64,000 nucleotides of DNA from Acinetobacter lactucae. Its GTDB lineage: Bacteria > Pseudomonadota > Gammaproteobacteria > Pseudomonadales > Moraxellaceae. The notes below the pieces were generated by a model. It saw only the letters and a list, made by a program, of their open reading frames with translations. It was not told where the DNA came from and searched no databases. A program made the position numbers and the translations under genes. Positions 8,650 to 18,800 of this stretch are shown here, piece by piece. Where the stretch lies: assembly GCF_001605885.1 (NCBI RefSeq), contig NZ_LRPE01000036.1:62001-126000 (forward strand), given 5' to 3'. How positions within the stretch are numbered: position 1 is the stretch's first letter; each line of letters begins with the position of its first letter.

Positions 8650-9581
8650 TTTGCCTCTCCTTCAAGATTTTTCTCAACCATTTTGACGAATAGCTCTTCT
8701 AGACGGTTCGATTTGTTTCGCATACTACGAACACGAATCCCTTGTGATTCTAAAAGTTGGAATAGGTCATTTAATGTATGGGCCTTATCCATTGTCACTT
8801 CTAAAGTGCTGCTATCAATTAAGTTGAACTTCACACCAATAATATTTAACTGGAGTGGGGCAATGGGTTCTGCCAAATCGAAAATAAAAGATTCTTCACT
8901 CAGCTGGTTTAAGAAACTTTTCATGCTGGTGTCTTCTTTAATGACACCGCGGTCAATAATGGCAATTTGACGGCACAACATTTCTGCTTCTTCGAGATAA
9001 TGTGTAGTCAAAATAATAGAAGTCCCGCTTTCGTTCATTTCGGTGAGAAAATCCCACATAGAACGGCGTAATTCAATATCTACACCCGCGGTAGGCTCAT
9101 CTAGAATAAGAAGTTTAGGCTCATGCATCATGGCACGTGCAATCATGAGGCGGCGTTTCATACCACCAGACAGCATGCGTGCTTGTATATTGCGCTTTTC
9201 CCAAAGGCCTAGTTTTTCTAAATAATGTTCGGCACGTTTTTCTGCAATCTTTTTATGAATGCCGTAATAACCCGCTTGGGTAACTAAGATATCGAACGCT
9301 TTTTCAAACTGTCCAAAGTTAAATTCTTGAGGGACGACGCCAAGCTGCTGTTTTGCCAAGGATGGATGAGTGTCGAGATTATGCCCAAAAATCTCAACTG
9401 TTCCTTCGGTTTTTTTCGTGAGGGAACTGATAATACCAATGGTTGTTGATTTGCCGGCACCATTTGGGCCTAACAACGCATAAAATTCACCTTCAGGCAC
9501 AGTGAGGTTAATACCTTTTAACGCCTGAAAACCATTACGATATGTTTTGGACAAATCTCTTAAAACCAAAGCATCAGTCAT
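8646..9581 (-). CDS. ABC transporter ATP-binding protein (YadG-like)
   Basis: This is a 311-residue cytoplasmic ATPase. Walker A is G-P-N-G-A-G-K-S-T near residue 38, the signature is L-S-G-G-M-K-R-R, and Walker B is L-L-I-L-D-E-P. A D-loop (AGVDIELR) and the switch His in L-T-T-H-Y follow. A C-terminal extension of about 90 residues is typical of ABC-2 drug and polysaccharide exporters. The gene begins the operon ATPase-permease-queF-unknown, with four-base overlaps between the first three genes. GAG lies about nine bases before the ATG. Confidence 0.93.
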   Translation of the reverse strand: MTDALVLRDLSKTYRNGFQALKGINLTVPEGEFYALLGPNGAGKSTTIGIISSLTKKTEGTVEIFGHNLDTHPSLAKQQLGVVPQEFNFGQFEKAFDILVTQAGYYGIHKKIAEKRAEHYLEKLGLWEKRNIQARMLSGGMKRRLMIARAMMHEPKLLILDEPTAGVDIELRRSMWDFLTEMNESGTSIILTTHYLEEAEMLCRQIAIIDRGVIKEDTSMKSFLNQLSEESFIFDLAEPIAPLQLNIIGVKFNLIDSSTLEVTMDKAHTLNDLFQLLESQGIRVRSMRNKSNRLEELFVKMVEKNLEGEAK

Positions 9582-9698
9582 GAAATTCTCACATTATGAA
9601 AGAGGGGTATATTTTGAGCGATAATGATTAATAAACCAAGTAAAATAGTCGGAATTTTATAAAATTGAGATAAATTTATGAAGTTATTATATATAAAC

Positions 9699-9775
9699 TG
9701 GCGCGCTCGGCGGGGATCGAACCCACGACCCCAGGCTTCGGAAACCTGTACTCTATCCAACTGAGCTACGAGCGC
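9699..9775 (-). tRNA. tRNA-Arg (anticodon CCG)
   Basis: On the minus strand a full cloverleaf is visible. The acceptor stem GCGCTCG pairs with CGAGCGC, the D arm is GCTC..GAGT, and the anticodon arm is CAGGT-TTCCGAA-GCCTG, giving anticodon CCG, which reads CGG. The T arm is GTGGG-TTCGATC-CCCGC. The discriminator is G and the CCA end is encoded (9701-9699). It stands alone between the ABC operon and an unknown gene. Confidence 0.97.
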
Positions 9776-9877
9776 ACGTGTGTGGGCCACATCATAGGAA
9801 AAAAACACCAATAGGTAAAGCATGAAATAGGTAACAAGTGAGTTTAATGCTTAATTAAACAGCAGCTTGTTGTTTTT

Positions 9878-10498
9878 TTAGATGCGTTGTTGAATAAGTT
9901 GAATTGAATAATTAATAGAATGAAGCGTATGTGCTAGCTCATGAGGCGGAATACGTGACTCCTGTAAGTGGGTAATCCATTGCATTTGGCACATCTTAAG
10001 CTCTTGAAGCGTTTTTATTTGCTCTATTTTTTGAATAAGTGGTTTTGCCATAAGTCCACAATATTGACTCAAACTTTGCCTCATCAATTGTTGTATTTCT
10101 TCAAAAGAGAGCTGTTGAACTGGAATTGGTGGCTGAGTATTTTCAATATTTGTTGATTGCAAAGATTGGGGAACCTGAATTTCGCCAACTATATCGTCGT
10201 TTTTATGATCATCTGTAGGTTTTTTCTGATGTGCTTCTACAGTAGTTATAGGTGTTTGTGGAAAAGATATTTGTTCATTTAATTCTGAATGGTTTGCGTT
10301 TGAAGGAGCAATAAGTTTTAAGTCGATAAGCTGTTGAATAAGTTCTGGAGACGCAATACGTTTTTTAAATTCGCTATTTAAATTTTGAAAATCTTCATGG
10401 TCTATTAATAGTAGTAAACGTCTTTGTTTTGCATTTAACGCAATGTTACGTTGTTGAAGCGCGACTCTTCCCAAATTGGTTCGATAAAAACCAGCCAT
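9878..10498 (-). CDS. Conserved protein of unknown function
   Basis: This 206-residue cytoplasmic protein has no signal peptide or membrane segment. The first 70 residues (G-R-V-A-L, then L-N-A-K-Q-R-R-L-L-L-L-I-D) resemble the small helical modules at the start of some bacterial response-type proteins. The middle (about 75-120) is polar, low-complexity and Pro/Gln-rich, and the last 80 residues look helical. The ATG at 10498 has GGGG eight bases upstream. The frame extends to 10537, but that start has no support. I cannot assign a function. Confidence 0.75.
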   Translation of the reverse strand: MAGFYRTNLGRVALQQRNIALNAKQRRLLLLIDHEDFQNLNSEFKKRIASPELIQQLIDLKLIAPSNANHSELNEQISFPQTPITTVEAHQKKPTDDHKNDDIVGEIQVPQSLQSTNIENTQPPIPVQQLSFEEIQQLMRQSLSQYCGLMAKPLIQKIEQIKTLQELKMCQMQWITHLQESRIPPHELAHTLHSINYSIQLIQQRI

Positions 10499-10646
10499 CG
10501 TTTTTCCCCAAGATAAAAAATAAATCAGACTGTTCAATCATCTCAGTTGAACAGTACTGTTTTTAATAAAATATAAATGGGGTTAACGATAAAACTCAAA
10601 AATGACAATATGATGAAGAATTTATGAATATCATCTATTTAAGTCT

Positions 10647-11333
10647 TTAAAATGCGCCTTCTAACGCTTTACGTAAATAGACATCTAGTTCGTCTTGACG
10701 TAGAAGCCATTGAATATAGTCTTTAGGAAGTTCAGCAATTGCCGTGCCTTTGTGCTTTCCAAAGTTAATAGTTGTAGGGATACGTGCTTCTTCAGAAACT
10801 CGGTAAAGCTCTTCAATGTCTTGAATATTTAAATGATAGACAATATGCATCAAAATATTAGCAGTCAAAATAATATCCGCGTCGGCACGGTGTGCACCTT
10901 TGAGTAATTCTCTAGCTTTACCGCTGCCTTGAGAAATCATATAGATCAGTGCAGAAATATTATGTGCTTCTGCATCAGGCCAAGTTTTACGCGCTAAAGC
11001 TAGAGTACAAATCGGTTTGATATTCGATACATCCACACCACAACGCGCAATCGCGGCAATATCATAATCAATATTGTGACCAATAATATAAGTTGTAGTT
11101 TCTGGTAATTTAAAGGTTTTATAGTGGGGTTGGTTTTCTAAATCTGACTCTAATATATGGTGCACTGCCATAGCCGCGTAAGAGATAGGGGTTCCGACTT
11201 GATAAAGTTGATCAAACAATTTGCTTTTATCTAAGGTGAGTTTGCCTGCATTAATCTCAATCGGGGCATACGCAATTTCAATTGGCAAACCATTTAGTGT
11301 ATGTGTTTCTGTATCTAAAATAATGGTTTGCAT
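10647..11333 (-). CDS. DnaQ-fold 3'-5' exonuclease (ExoX-like)
   Basis: This is a 228-residue protein with a DEDDh exonuclease fold. Exo I is L-D-T-E-T at the N-terminus, exo II is G-H-N-I-D-Y-D near residue 86, and exo III is H-R-A-D-A-D near residue 147. The order and spacing resemble exodeoxyribonuclease X. The C-terminus holds the short I-N-F-G-K-H-K-G-T motif of the DUF3820 type, common behind ExoX-like domains, followed by L-P-K-D-Y-I-Q-W-L. The enzyme should trim DNA 3' ends in repair. The ATG at 11333 has AAAGGG just upstream, and the longer frame would place that site inside the coding region. Confidence 0.85.
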   Translation of the reverse strand: MQTIILDTETHTLNGLPIEIAYAPIEINAGKLTLDKSKLFDQLYQVGTPISYAAMAVHHILESDLENQPHYKTFKLPETTTYIIGHNIDYDIAAIARCGVDVSNIKPICTLALARKTWPDAEAHNISALIYMISQGSGKARELLKGAHRADADIILTANILMHIVYHLNIQDIEELYRVSEEARIPTTINFGKHKGTAIAELPKDYIQWLLRQDELDVYLRKALEGAF

Positions 11334-11582
11334 AACTGGCCCTTTAAACAATCACGAGTAATTGTGAATGTTAACAGTTGACTACCTACTTTAAAACATG
11401 AAGTGAAGCTATAAAGTAGCGAGAGCGTTAATTTATATTAAAAATAGAGTTTTCAGAGATTAATTTCATCCAATAGAACTTGCGGAAAATAAAGATTAGG
11501 CGTAAATATTTTTAAGACATTAGGAAATGTTGATTAAAAAACTAAAGCAAAACAAAAATGGAATTTAAGGGAAGATATACCA

Positions 11583-12812
11583 ATGAAAATGAACCTATTA
11601 ATGACGAGTGTTCTCAGTACGAGTTTATTTTTAGTCGCTTGTGGAGGAGGGAGTAGTGATGACAGTTCAGCCATTGTCGACCCATCAGGTACTCCAACCA
11701 ATAATATTCAAAACCCGGTTGTTAAAGTTGAGGCTTACACAAGTACCAACTTGGGAAGTGTGGCAGCAGAAAGTAGTATTTTGACTTATAAAATGTTGGG
11801 TCAAAGTGGCCAAGAAGTACAGGCAACCAGTTTGGTATTTACGCCAAATACACCGCCACCAGCAGGCGGTTGGCCAATTGTAGTCTGGGCGCATGGCACT
11901 ACTGGTGTGGCAGATGCTTGTGCACCAAGTAAAGCAGCTTTAGCAGATAGTACAAAAGATTTAATGAGTAAATTACTAGCAGCAGGTTATGTAGTTGTAG
12001 CACCTGACTATGAGGGTTTAGGTACATCAGGTATACATCCTTTTTTAAATGTTAAAAGTGAGGCTTTTTCAATTACAGATGCGGTGGTTGCAACACGCAA
12101 TTATTTATTACAGCGTAACTTATTAACTTCGAAAAAATGGGTCACTGTAGGACATTCGCAAGGTGGGCATGCTGCATTGGGTGCTGCACAATATGCGAGT
12201 CGTGCACAGCTCGACTATAAAGGTACTATAGCCGTAGCACCTGCTTCTAATTTAGGTTTTATTTTAGTGGCGGGAGAGCAATCTGTTGCTAATGCAACTC
12301 TAGATAAGAAGATATCAATGTATGCTCAACTTGATACTTATACGGCTTTAGTTACTGCGGGTATTCGCAACACACAACCCACTTTTAATTACCCACAAGT
12401 CTTTACTTCGCGAATCTCTGGTATTGCAGCGCAAGCAGAAACAATTTGTTCCGGACCATTGGGCCAAGCTTTTGGCGCAGGTATGACTAAATATGCTACA
12501 GATCATAATGGAACATTGGACGGGTATACACGGACACAACCTAACTTTATGGCTGTGCCGATAGTTAAAACATTTTTAGATAAAGATTCGCAGCCGTTAC
12601 AAGTAAAAGTCACGACACCAATTATTATTTATCAAGGTTTGGCAGATTCAATAGTTCCTAAAGTAGCAACGGATATCTTGATATCTAATGCCACTGTTGT
12701 AGGCACCAAAATTAATAGTTATGTAACGGGTAACTGGGACCATGGCACGGCAATGAGTAGTAATGTTGATAACATCGTTGGAAATGTTCAGACTTTACTG
12801 ACATCTCAATAG
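11583..12812 (+). CDS. Secreted lipase/esterase-like lipoprotein (alpha/beta hydrolase)
   Basis: This is a 409-residue predicted lipoprotein with signal peptide and lipobox L-V-A-C (Cys20), then a Gly/Ser linker. The alpha/beta-hydrolase fold shows an oxyanion segment V-V-W-A-H-G-T-T-G near 100-108 and the nucleophile elbow G-H-S-Q-G-G (S192). Probable acid and base are D355 (Q-G-L-A-D) and H387 (N-W-D-H-G-T). It resembles the secretory lipase family (PF03583). The substrate is unknown, probably an ester or lipid at the cell surface. AAGGGA lies about 11 bases before the ATG. A strong terminator follows at 12918. Confidence 0.83.
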   Translation: MKMNLLMTSVLSTSLFLVACGGGSSDDSSAIVDPSGTPTNNIQNPVVKVEAYTSTNLGSVAAESSILTYKMLGQSGQEVQATSLVFTPNTPPPAGGWPIVVWAHGTTGVADACAPSKAALADSTKDLMSKLLAAGYVVVAPDYEGLGTSGIHPFLNVKSEAFSITDAVVATRNYLLQRNLLTSKKWVTVGHSQGGHAALGAAQYASRAQLDYKGTIAVAPASNLGFILVAGEQSVANATLDKKISMYAQLDTYTALVTAGIRNTQPTFNYPQVFTSRISGIAAQAETICSGPLGQAFGAGMTKYATDHNGTLDGYTRTQPNFMAVPIVKTFLDKDSQPLQVKVTTPIIIYQGLADSIVPKVATDILISNATVVGTKINSYVTGNWDHGTAMSSNVDNIVGNVQTLLTSQ

Positions 12813-12917
12813 ACTTGTTGATATTTAAAGGCTTTTTAATATTGTTGTAAGCTAAAATGAACGAAGGAAAAATTTAAAATATAAGCTTTAAACGTGCTTT
12901 TTATTTGATTTATAAAC

Positions 12918-12957
12918 AATGGCTCATTTTTTATAAAACTTGAGCCATTTTTATTTA
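12918..12957 (+). terminator. Terminator after the lipase-like gene
   Basis: A 9-bp perfect stem (AATGGCTCA, 12918-12926, with TGAGCCATT, 12941-12949) has a 14-base loop and is followed by TTTTATTT. Confidence 0.8.
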
Positions 12958-13057
12958 AAACTGAGCTAACTTCATTCTGTTTAATTATAAAGTTCATGCT
13001 ACAATATGCCGCAATCTTAGCACGGCTTAAAAGCCCTAATTTATAGGACCCCCGCTA

Positions 13058-14311
13058 ATGTTTGCCAATATTTCCATTTCTGAATTTGATCCAGAATTAG
13101 CTCAAGCAATTGCTTCTGAAGGTGAGCGTCAAGAAGCACATATCGAGTTAATTGCATCTGAAAACTATTGCTCTCCTGCTGTGATGGAAGCGCAAGGATC
13201 AAAACTTACGAACAAATATGCAGAAGGTTATCCAGGTAAACGCTATTATGGCGGTTGCGAGTATGTGGATATCATCGAGCAAATGGCGATTGATCGTGCT
13301 AAAGAACTTTTTGGTGCAGATTACGCAAACGTTCAACCACATGCTGGTTCACAAGCTAACTCTGCTGTTTATTTAGCGCTTCTTAACCCGGGCGATACCG
13401 TTTTAGGTATGAGCTTGGCTCACGGTGGTCACTTGACTCACGGTGCAAAAGTAAGCTTCTCTGGTAAAACTTATAATGCGGTTCAATACGGTCTAAACGC
13501 TGAAACTGGCGAGATCGATTACGAAGAAGTTGAACGCTTAGCGTTAGAGCACAAGCCACGTATGATCGTTGCTGGTTTCTCTGCTTACAGCCGTGTTGTA
13601 GATTGGCAACGTTTCCGTGACATCGCGGACAAAGTTGGCGCTTACCTTTTTGTTGATATGGCTCACGTTGCAGGTCTTGTTGCTGCTGGTGTATATCCAA
13701 ACCCAGTTCAAATTGCTGACGTAACGACAACTACGACTCACAAAACACTTCGTGGTCCACGTTCTGGTTTAATCCTTGCGAAAGCGAATGAAGAAATCGA
13801 GAAAAAACTTCAATCAGCTGTATTCCCTGGTAACCAAGGCGGTCCATTAATGCATGCGATTGCTGCTAAAGCAATCTGCTTCAAAGAAGCAATGTCTGAT
13901 GAGTTCAAAGCTTACCAACAACAAGTTGTGAAAAATGCTCAAGCAATGGCTGAAGTATTAATTGCACGTGGTTATGATGTTGTTTCTGGTGGTACAGAAA
14001 ACCACTTATTCTTGTTATCTTTAATCAAGCAAGATGTAACTGGTAAAGATGCAGATGCTTGGTTAGGTGCTGCTCACATTACTGTAAACAAAAACTCAGT
14101 TCCAAATGACCCACGTTCTCCATTTGTGACTTCTGGTATCCGTATTGGTACTCCGGCAGTAACAACTCGTGGTTTCGGTGAAGCTGAAGTTCGTGAACTT
14201 GCTGGTTGGATCGCTGACGTGATTGACAGCAAAGGTGACGAAAAAGTTATTGCTGACGTAAAAGCAAAAGTTGAAGCTGTTTGTGCAAAATTTCCTGTAT
14301 ATGCACAATAA
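13058..14311 (+). CDS. glyA: Serine hydroxymethyltransferase
   Basis: GlyA interconverts serine plus tetrahydrofolate with glycine plus 5,10-methylene-tetrahydrofolate. It is the main source of one-carbon units for purines, thymidylate and methionine. The 417-residue length is standard. The PLP lysine is K229 in [11 protein letters not shown], preceded by D200 and H203 (F-V-D-M-A-H). The N-terminal E-L-I-A-S-E-N-type motif is present as I-E-L-I-A-S-E-N-Y. Codon use looks biased to strong expression. The gene is monocistronic between two terminators. A TACAAT at 13000-13005 is a possible -10 element. Confidence 0.98.
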   Translation: MFANISISEFDPELAQAIASEGERQEAHIELIASENYCSPAVMEAQGSKLTNKYAEGYPGKRYYGGCEYVDIIEQMAIDRAKELFGADYANVQPHAGSQANSAVYLALLNPGDTVLGMSLAHGGHLTHGAKVSFSGKTYNAVQYGLNAETGEIDYEEVERLALEHKPRMIVAGFSAYSRVVDWQRFRDIADKVGAYLFVDMAHVAGLVAAGVYPNPVQIADVTTTTTHKTLRGPRSGLILAKANEEIEKKLQSAVFPGNQGGPLMHAIAAKAICFKEAMSDEFKAYQQQVVKNAQAMAEVLIARGYDVVSGGTENHLFLLSLIKQDVTGKDADAWLGAAHITVNKNSVPNDPRSPFVTSGIRIGTPAVTTRGFGEAEVRELAGWIADVIDSKGDEKVIADVKAKVEAVCAKFPVYAQ

Positions 14312-14322
14312 GTTGTAGATAT

Positions 14323-14350
14323 AAAAAAAGCGCCATATGGCGCTTTTTTT
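14323..14350. terminator. Bidirectional terminator between glyA and adeK
   Basis: A perfect 28-base palindrome with a GCGCCATATGGCGC core is flanked by seven A on one side and seven T on the other. It serves both converging genes. Confidence 0.92.
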
Positions 14351-14373
14351 ATATCAGGTTAATTATATGAAAA

Positions 14374-15849
14374 TTAACTTTTAGATTTTACCGATGACTC
14401 GGCACCATGCCATCCACCACCTAATGCGCGGATTAAATCTACACTTGTCATCATTCTACTACCGTTAAGCTGTGCGGACAGTTGCTCTTGTTGCAATATA
14501 GTCCGATCCGAATCAATCACATCAAGATAGCTAATCGCACCTTCTTTATAGCGTAGATGAGAAAGCTGGTTTGCATGACGAGAAGAGGAGAGCGCTTGAT
14601 TTTGAGCCTGAATTTGTTGATCAAGAATTCTTTGATCGGACAAACCATTTTCAACTTCGCGAAATGCATTCAGTACAGTTTGGCGATAATTCGCAACGCT
14701 TTCTTCATAGGCAGCTCGTGCTTGCGCAACGCCAGCCTTTCTTTGTCCGCCATCAAATAATGGCAAAGATAAAATAGTGCCTGCGACCGGACCAAGTAAA
14801 AATGTACGGCTCGACCATTTACCTAAATCACCTAAAGTTGATGATTCATAACCGAGTGCACCTGTTAGGTCCAGTTTAGGGAAGAAGGCAGCACGCACAA
14901 TTCCAATACGCGCATTATCTGCTGCCATAGCACGTTCAGCCGCAGCAATGTCCGGTCGTCTTTCAAGTAAAGCCGACGGTAAACCCGCTGGGAGACGGAG
15001 GCTGTTTGCAGTTAAAGGCTGAACTGCCAAGCTAAAATCAGCAGGTGTTTTGCCCAATAATAGTGCAAGTGCGTGTTCAGCATTGGCTCTGTTACGAGCA
15101 ATATTCAATGCGCTCGTTTGTGCTGTAGCAAGTTCGGTCTGGGCACGAGAAACATCTAATTCACTGACTAAACCATTTCGAAAACGTGTTTGAACGAGAT
15201 CTCGTGTTTCACCAAGTAGCTTAATGGTGCGATTATAAATTGCTTGTTCAGCATCAAGCTGACGAATGAGAAAGTAACCTTGCGCAACATCTGCTTGTAA
15301 GGCTAAAAGTGCTGACTGATATAGGGCTTCTTGTTGCTGTACATCAGCTGTTGCTGCATTGACGCTACTGGCGATACGGCCAAATAAATCGAGCTCATAT
15401 GAAACATTCGCTTGAGCACGCCATAAGGTTTGTGCAGATGTATGAGTATTTTCATCTAAACCGAGTGAAGCTGGAGATGGCTTTTGACGAGTTGGGCCAA
15501 AGCCAGCACCAATACTAGGCAAGCGTTCAGCTTGTGCTGCTGAACGTATTGCACGTGAAGCCTGAATATTAGCTGCTGCCGCTTTAAGACTCTGGTTTCC
15601 GGAAATGGCTTGTTGTTCGAGCTCATTCAATTGAGCATCATTAAAAACACGCCACCATTCACCTCGGGCCTGCTGATCAGCAGGTTGGGCAATTTTCCAA
15701 TTATTGTCCTCAAGTTGAGGATCAGACTCTTTAAATTTGACTGGAACTATCACCTTTGCAGGTTGATATTCAGGAGCCAAAGAGCAGCCTGCAAGGAGCA
15801 GACTTCCCATGAGTGAGGACAATAATAAGCTTTGTTTTGCTGTAGCCAT
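14374..15849 (-). CDS. adeK: Outer-membrane channel of the AdeIJK efflux pump
   Basis: This is a 491-residue outer-membrane factor of the TolC/OprM type. A lipoprotein signal ends at L-L-A-G-C (Cys22), and two repeated outer-membrane efflux domains (about 70-260 and 290-480) contain long coiled-coil helices. It forms the exit duct for the tripartite pump with AdeJ and AdeI. It is the third gene of adeI-adeJ-adeK, starting 12 bases after adeJ, and ends at a bidirectional terminator shared with glyA. The order and sequence type match the intrinsic AdeIJK pump of Acinetobacter baumannii. Confidence 0.95.
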   Translation of the reverse strand: MATAKQSLLLSSLMGSLLLAGCSLAPEYQPAKVIVPVKFKESDPQLEDNNWKIAQPADQQARGEWWRVFNDAQLNELEQQAISGNQSLKAAAANIQASRAIRSAAQAERLPSIGAGFGPTRQKPSPASLGLDENTHTSAQTLWRAQANVSYELDLFGRIASSVNAATADVQQQEALYQSALLALQADVAQGYFLIRQLDAEQAIYNRTIKLLGETRDLVQTRFRNGLVSELDVSRAQTELATAQTSALNIARNRANAEHALALLLGKTPADFSLAVQPLTANSLRLPAGLPSALLERRPDIAAAERAMAADNARIGIVRAAFFPKLDLTGALGYESSTLGDLGKWSSRTFLLGPVAGTILSLPLFDGGQRKAGVAQARAAYEESVANYRQTVLNAFREVENGLSDQRILDQQIQAQNQALSSSRHANQLSHLRYKEGAISYLDVIDSDRTILQQEQLSAQLNGSRMMTSVDLIRALGGGWHGAESSVKSKS

Positions 15850-15861
15850 TAAATATCCTCC

Positions 15862-18800
15862 TTAATGATCATGTGGGGTAGATAAAGGTGCTTCATGAAC
15901 GGCTGCCGAATGTAATTTATGTTTACTGTTCAGTGTACGAATCAGCACATAAAAGGCAGGAGTCAGGAATAAACCAAACAGTGTTACACCAATCATGCCG
16001 AAGAACACGGCAATACCCATGGCATGACGCATTTCAGAACCTGCACCTGTTGAGGTAACCAGTGGTACGACACCCATAATGAATGCAATAGAAGTCATTA
16101 AAATTGGGCGTAAACGTAAACGACTTGCTTCAACCGCCGCTTTAAAAGCAGTTGCACCTTGCATTTCGAGTTCCCGCGCAAATTCAACAATCAAAATGGC
16201 ATTTTTACAGGCTAGTCCGACCAGTACCATCAGACCAATTTGAGTAAAGATGTTGTTATCTCCACCTGTCAGCCAAACACCCGTCAGAGCCGCCAAGATT
16301 CCCATTGGTACAATTAAAATTACAGCTAAAGGCAAAGTTAGACTTTCATATTGAGCGGCTAAAACTAAGAACACGAGCAATACACTAATTGGGAATACCC
16401 AGAGCCCTGCATTACCGGCCAAGATTTTTTGGTAAGTTAAATCTGTCCATTCAAACTTGATACCACGTGGTAGAGTTTGAGCTGCAATACGTTCAACCGC
16501 AGCTTCTGCTTGGCTAGATGAATAACCTGGTGCAGGGCCACCGTTAATATCGGCTGATGTGTAACCGTTGTAACGCACCACCATTTCTGGACCGTAAGTT
16601 TGAGTTACATTCACTAATGAAGATAACGGTACCATTTGTCCGGCACTATTACGGGTTTTAAGCTGCAAAATATCTTCAGGGTTAGCACGGAAAGGAGCAT
16701 CGGCTTGAGCACGAACCTGATAAACACGTCCAAAGCGGTTAAAGTCGTTAACGTACTGAGAACCTAAATAAATCTGCATAGTGTTGAAAACATCTGTCAC
16801 AGCAACACCTTGCTGTTTAGCTTTTACACGGTCTAGGTCCACGTTCAGTTGAGGTACGTTAATTTGATAACTTGAGAACATTGGACCAAGCTCAGGAGCT
16901 GATTGAGCTGCTTTCATAAAGTTTTGTGCAGCATCATTCAATGCTGAATAGCCTAAGGCACCTCGGTCTTCAAGTTGGAGTTTAAAGCCGCCCATCGTAC
17001 CTAAGCCCATCACGGGTGGCGGTGGGAAAACTGCAATATAGGCATCTTGAATGGCTGAATATTTCTGATTGAGTGCACCTGCAATTGCATTGGCAGATAG
17101 GTCTTTCGCCTTGCGTTCATCGAATGGCTTTAAGGTTACAAAGACAATACCGGCGCTTGAGCTGTTGGTAAAACCGTTAATTGAGAGGCCAGGGAAGGCA
17201 ACAGCACTTTCTACACCAGGTTGTTTAAGTGCAGTGTCACTCATTTTACGAATGACAGCTTCGGTACGATCTAATGAAGCGCCGTTTGGTAGTTGAGCAA
17301 AGCTAATCAAATATTGCTTGTCCTGTGCAGGAACGAAACCACCCGGAACAATATAAGAAATACCAACGGTTAAGCCTAAAAGTGCTGCATAGACACCCAT
17401 TGCTGATGCTTTATGGGAAATAACACGACTCACACCTTTACCATAGTTATCTGACGCACGGGTAAATACACGGTTAAACAGAGCAAAGAAACGTCCGAAT
17501 ACACGGTTCATAATGCGTGTTAATGCATCAGGTTTAGCGTCATGTCCTTTAAGTAACATGGCTGCTAGAGCAGGGGATAGAGTAAGCGAGTTAAATGCCG
17601 AAATGACTGTTGAAATGGCAATGGTCATGGCAAATTGTTTATAAAATTGCCCTGTTAAGCCTGTCATAAAAGCAAGTGGAACGAACACGGCAACGAGTGT
17701 TAAAGCAATAGCAATAATCGGCCCGCTCACTTCTCGCATCGCGCGATAAGTTGCATCTCTTGGGCTTAAGCCTGCTTCAATATTCCTCTCGACATTTTCG
17801 ACGACGACAATCGCGTCATCGACCACAATTCCGATGGCAAGTACCATCCCGAACAGTGATAGCGCATTGATTGAGTAACCAAAAGCAAGCATGAGTGCAA
17901 ATGTACCAATAATTGAAACCGGTACGGCAAGCAATGGAATGATTGAGGCACGCCATGTTTGTAAGAATAAAATAACAACCACAACAACTAGTGCAATTGC
18001 TTCAAGTAAGGTATGAACAACCGCTTTAATACTGGCACGTACGAACTGAGTCGGGTCGTACACAATGTCATATTTAATTGAAGATGGAAAATCTTTTGAA
18101 AGCTCCTTCATCGTGCTACGCACTTGATCGGAAACTTGCAAAGCATTAGCACCCGGTGCTTGGAAAATTGGAATCGCGACTGCTTGTTTATTATCAAGCA
18201 ATGAACGCAAACCATATTGTGAGGCTGCAAGTTCAACGCGTGCAACATCACCCAATCGGGTGACCGCGCCATCTGGTGCAGTTTTTAAAATAATATCGGC
18301 AAATTCTTGCTCGGTGGTTAAACGACCTTGAGCATTGACCGAAAGCTGTAAAGGTGAATTACTTGGTGATGCACCAATGGTACCCGCTGCTACCTGAATG
18401 TTTTGTTCACGGATTGCTGTCACAATTTCAGTTGCTGTAAGGTTACGCTGTGCCACTTTTTGTGGGTCGAGCCACACACGCATCGCGTAGTCACCAGAAC
18501 CAAATAAACCAACTTCACCAACCCCTTGTAAACGTGCTAAACGGTCTTTCACGTTCAATACTGCATAGTTACGTAAGTAGGTCATGTCATAGCGACTATC
18601 TGGTGAGGTCAGATGCACAACCATGGTTAATGTTGGTGAGCTTTTTAATGTGGTGACACCTAAACGTTGCACATCTTCAGGCAAACGAGGTAAGGCCTGA
18701 GACACACGGTTTTGAACCAATTGTTGCGCTTTGTCTGGGTCAATGCCGAGCTTAAAGTTCACCGTAATGGTTAAGTTGCCGTCACTGTTTGCCTGAGATT

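Noticed and set aside
9578-9823. 81-codon minus-strand open frame covering the tRNA-Arg
   Set aside because: It reads straight through the tRNA gene and has no family-like sequence.
13383-13730. Long minus-strand frame inside glyA
   Set aside because: It mirrors a highly expressed gene with strong codon bias, which creates antisense frames.
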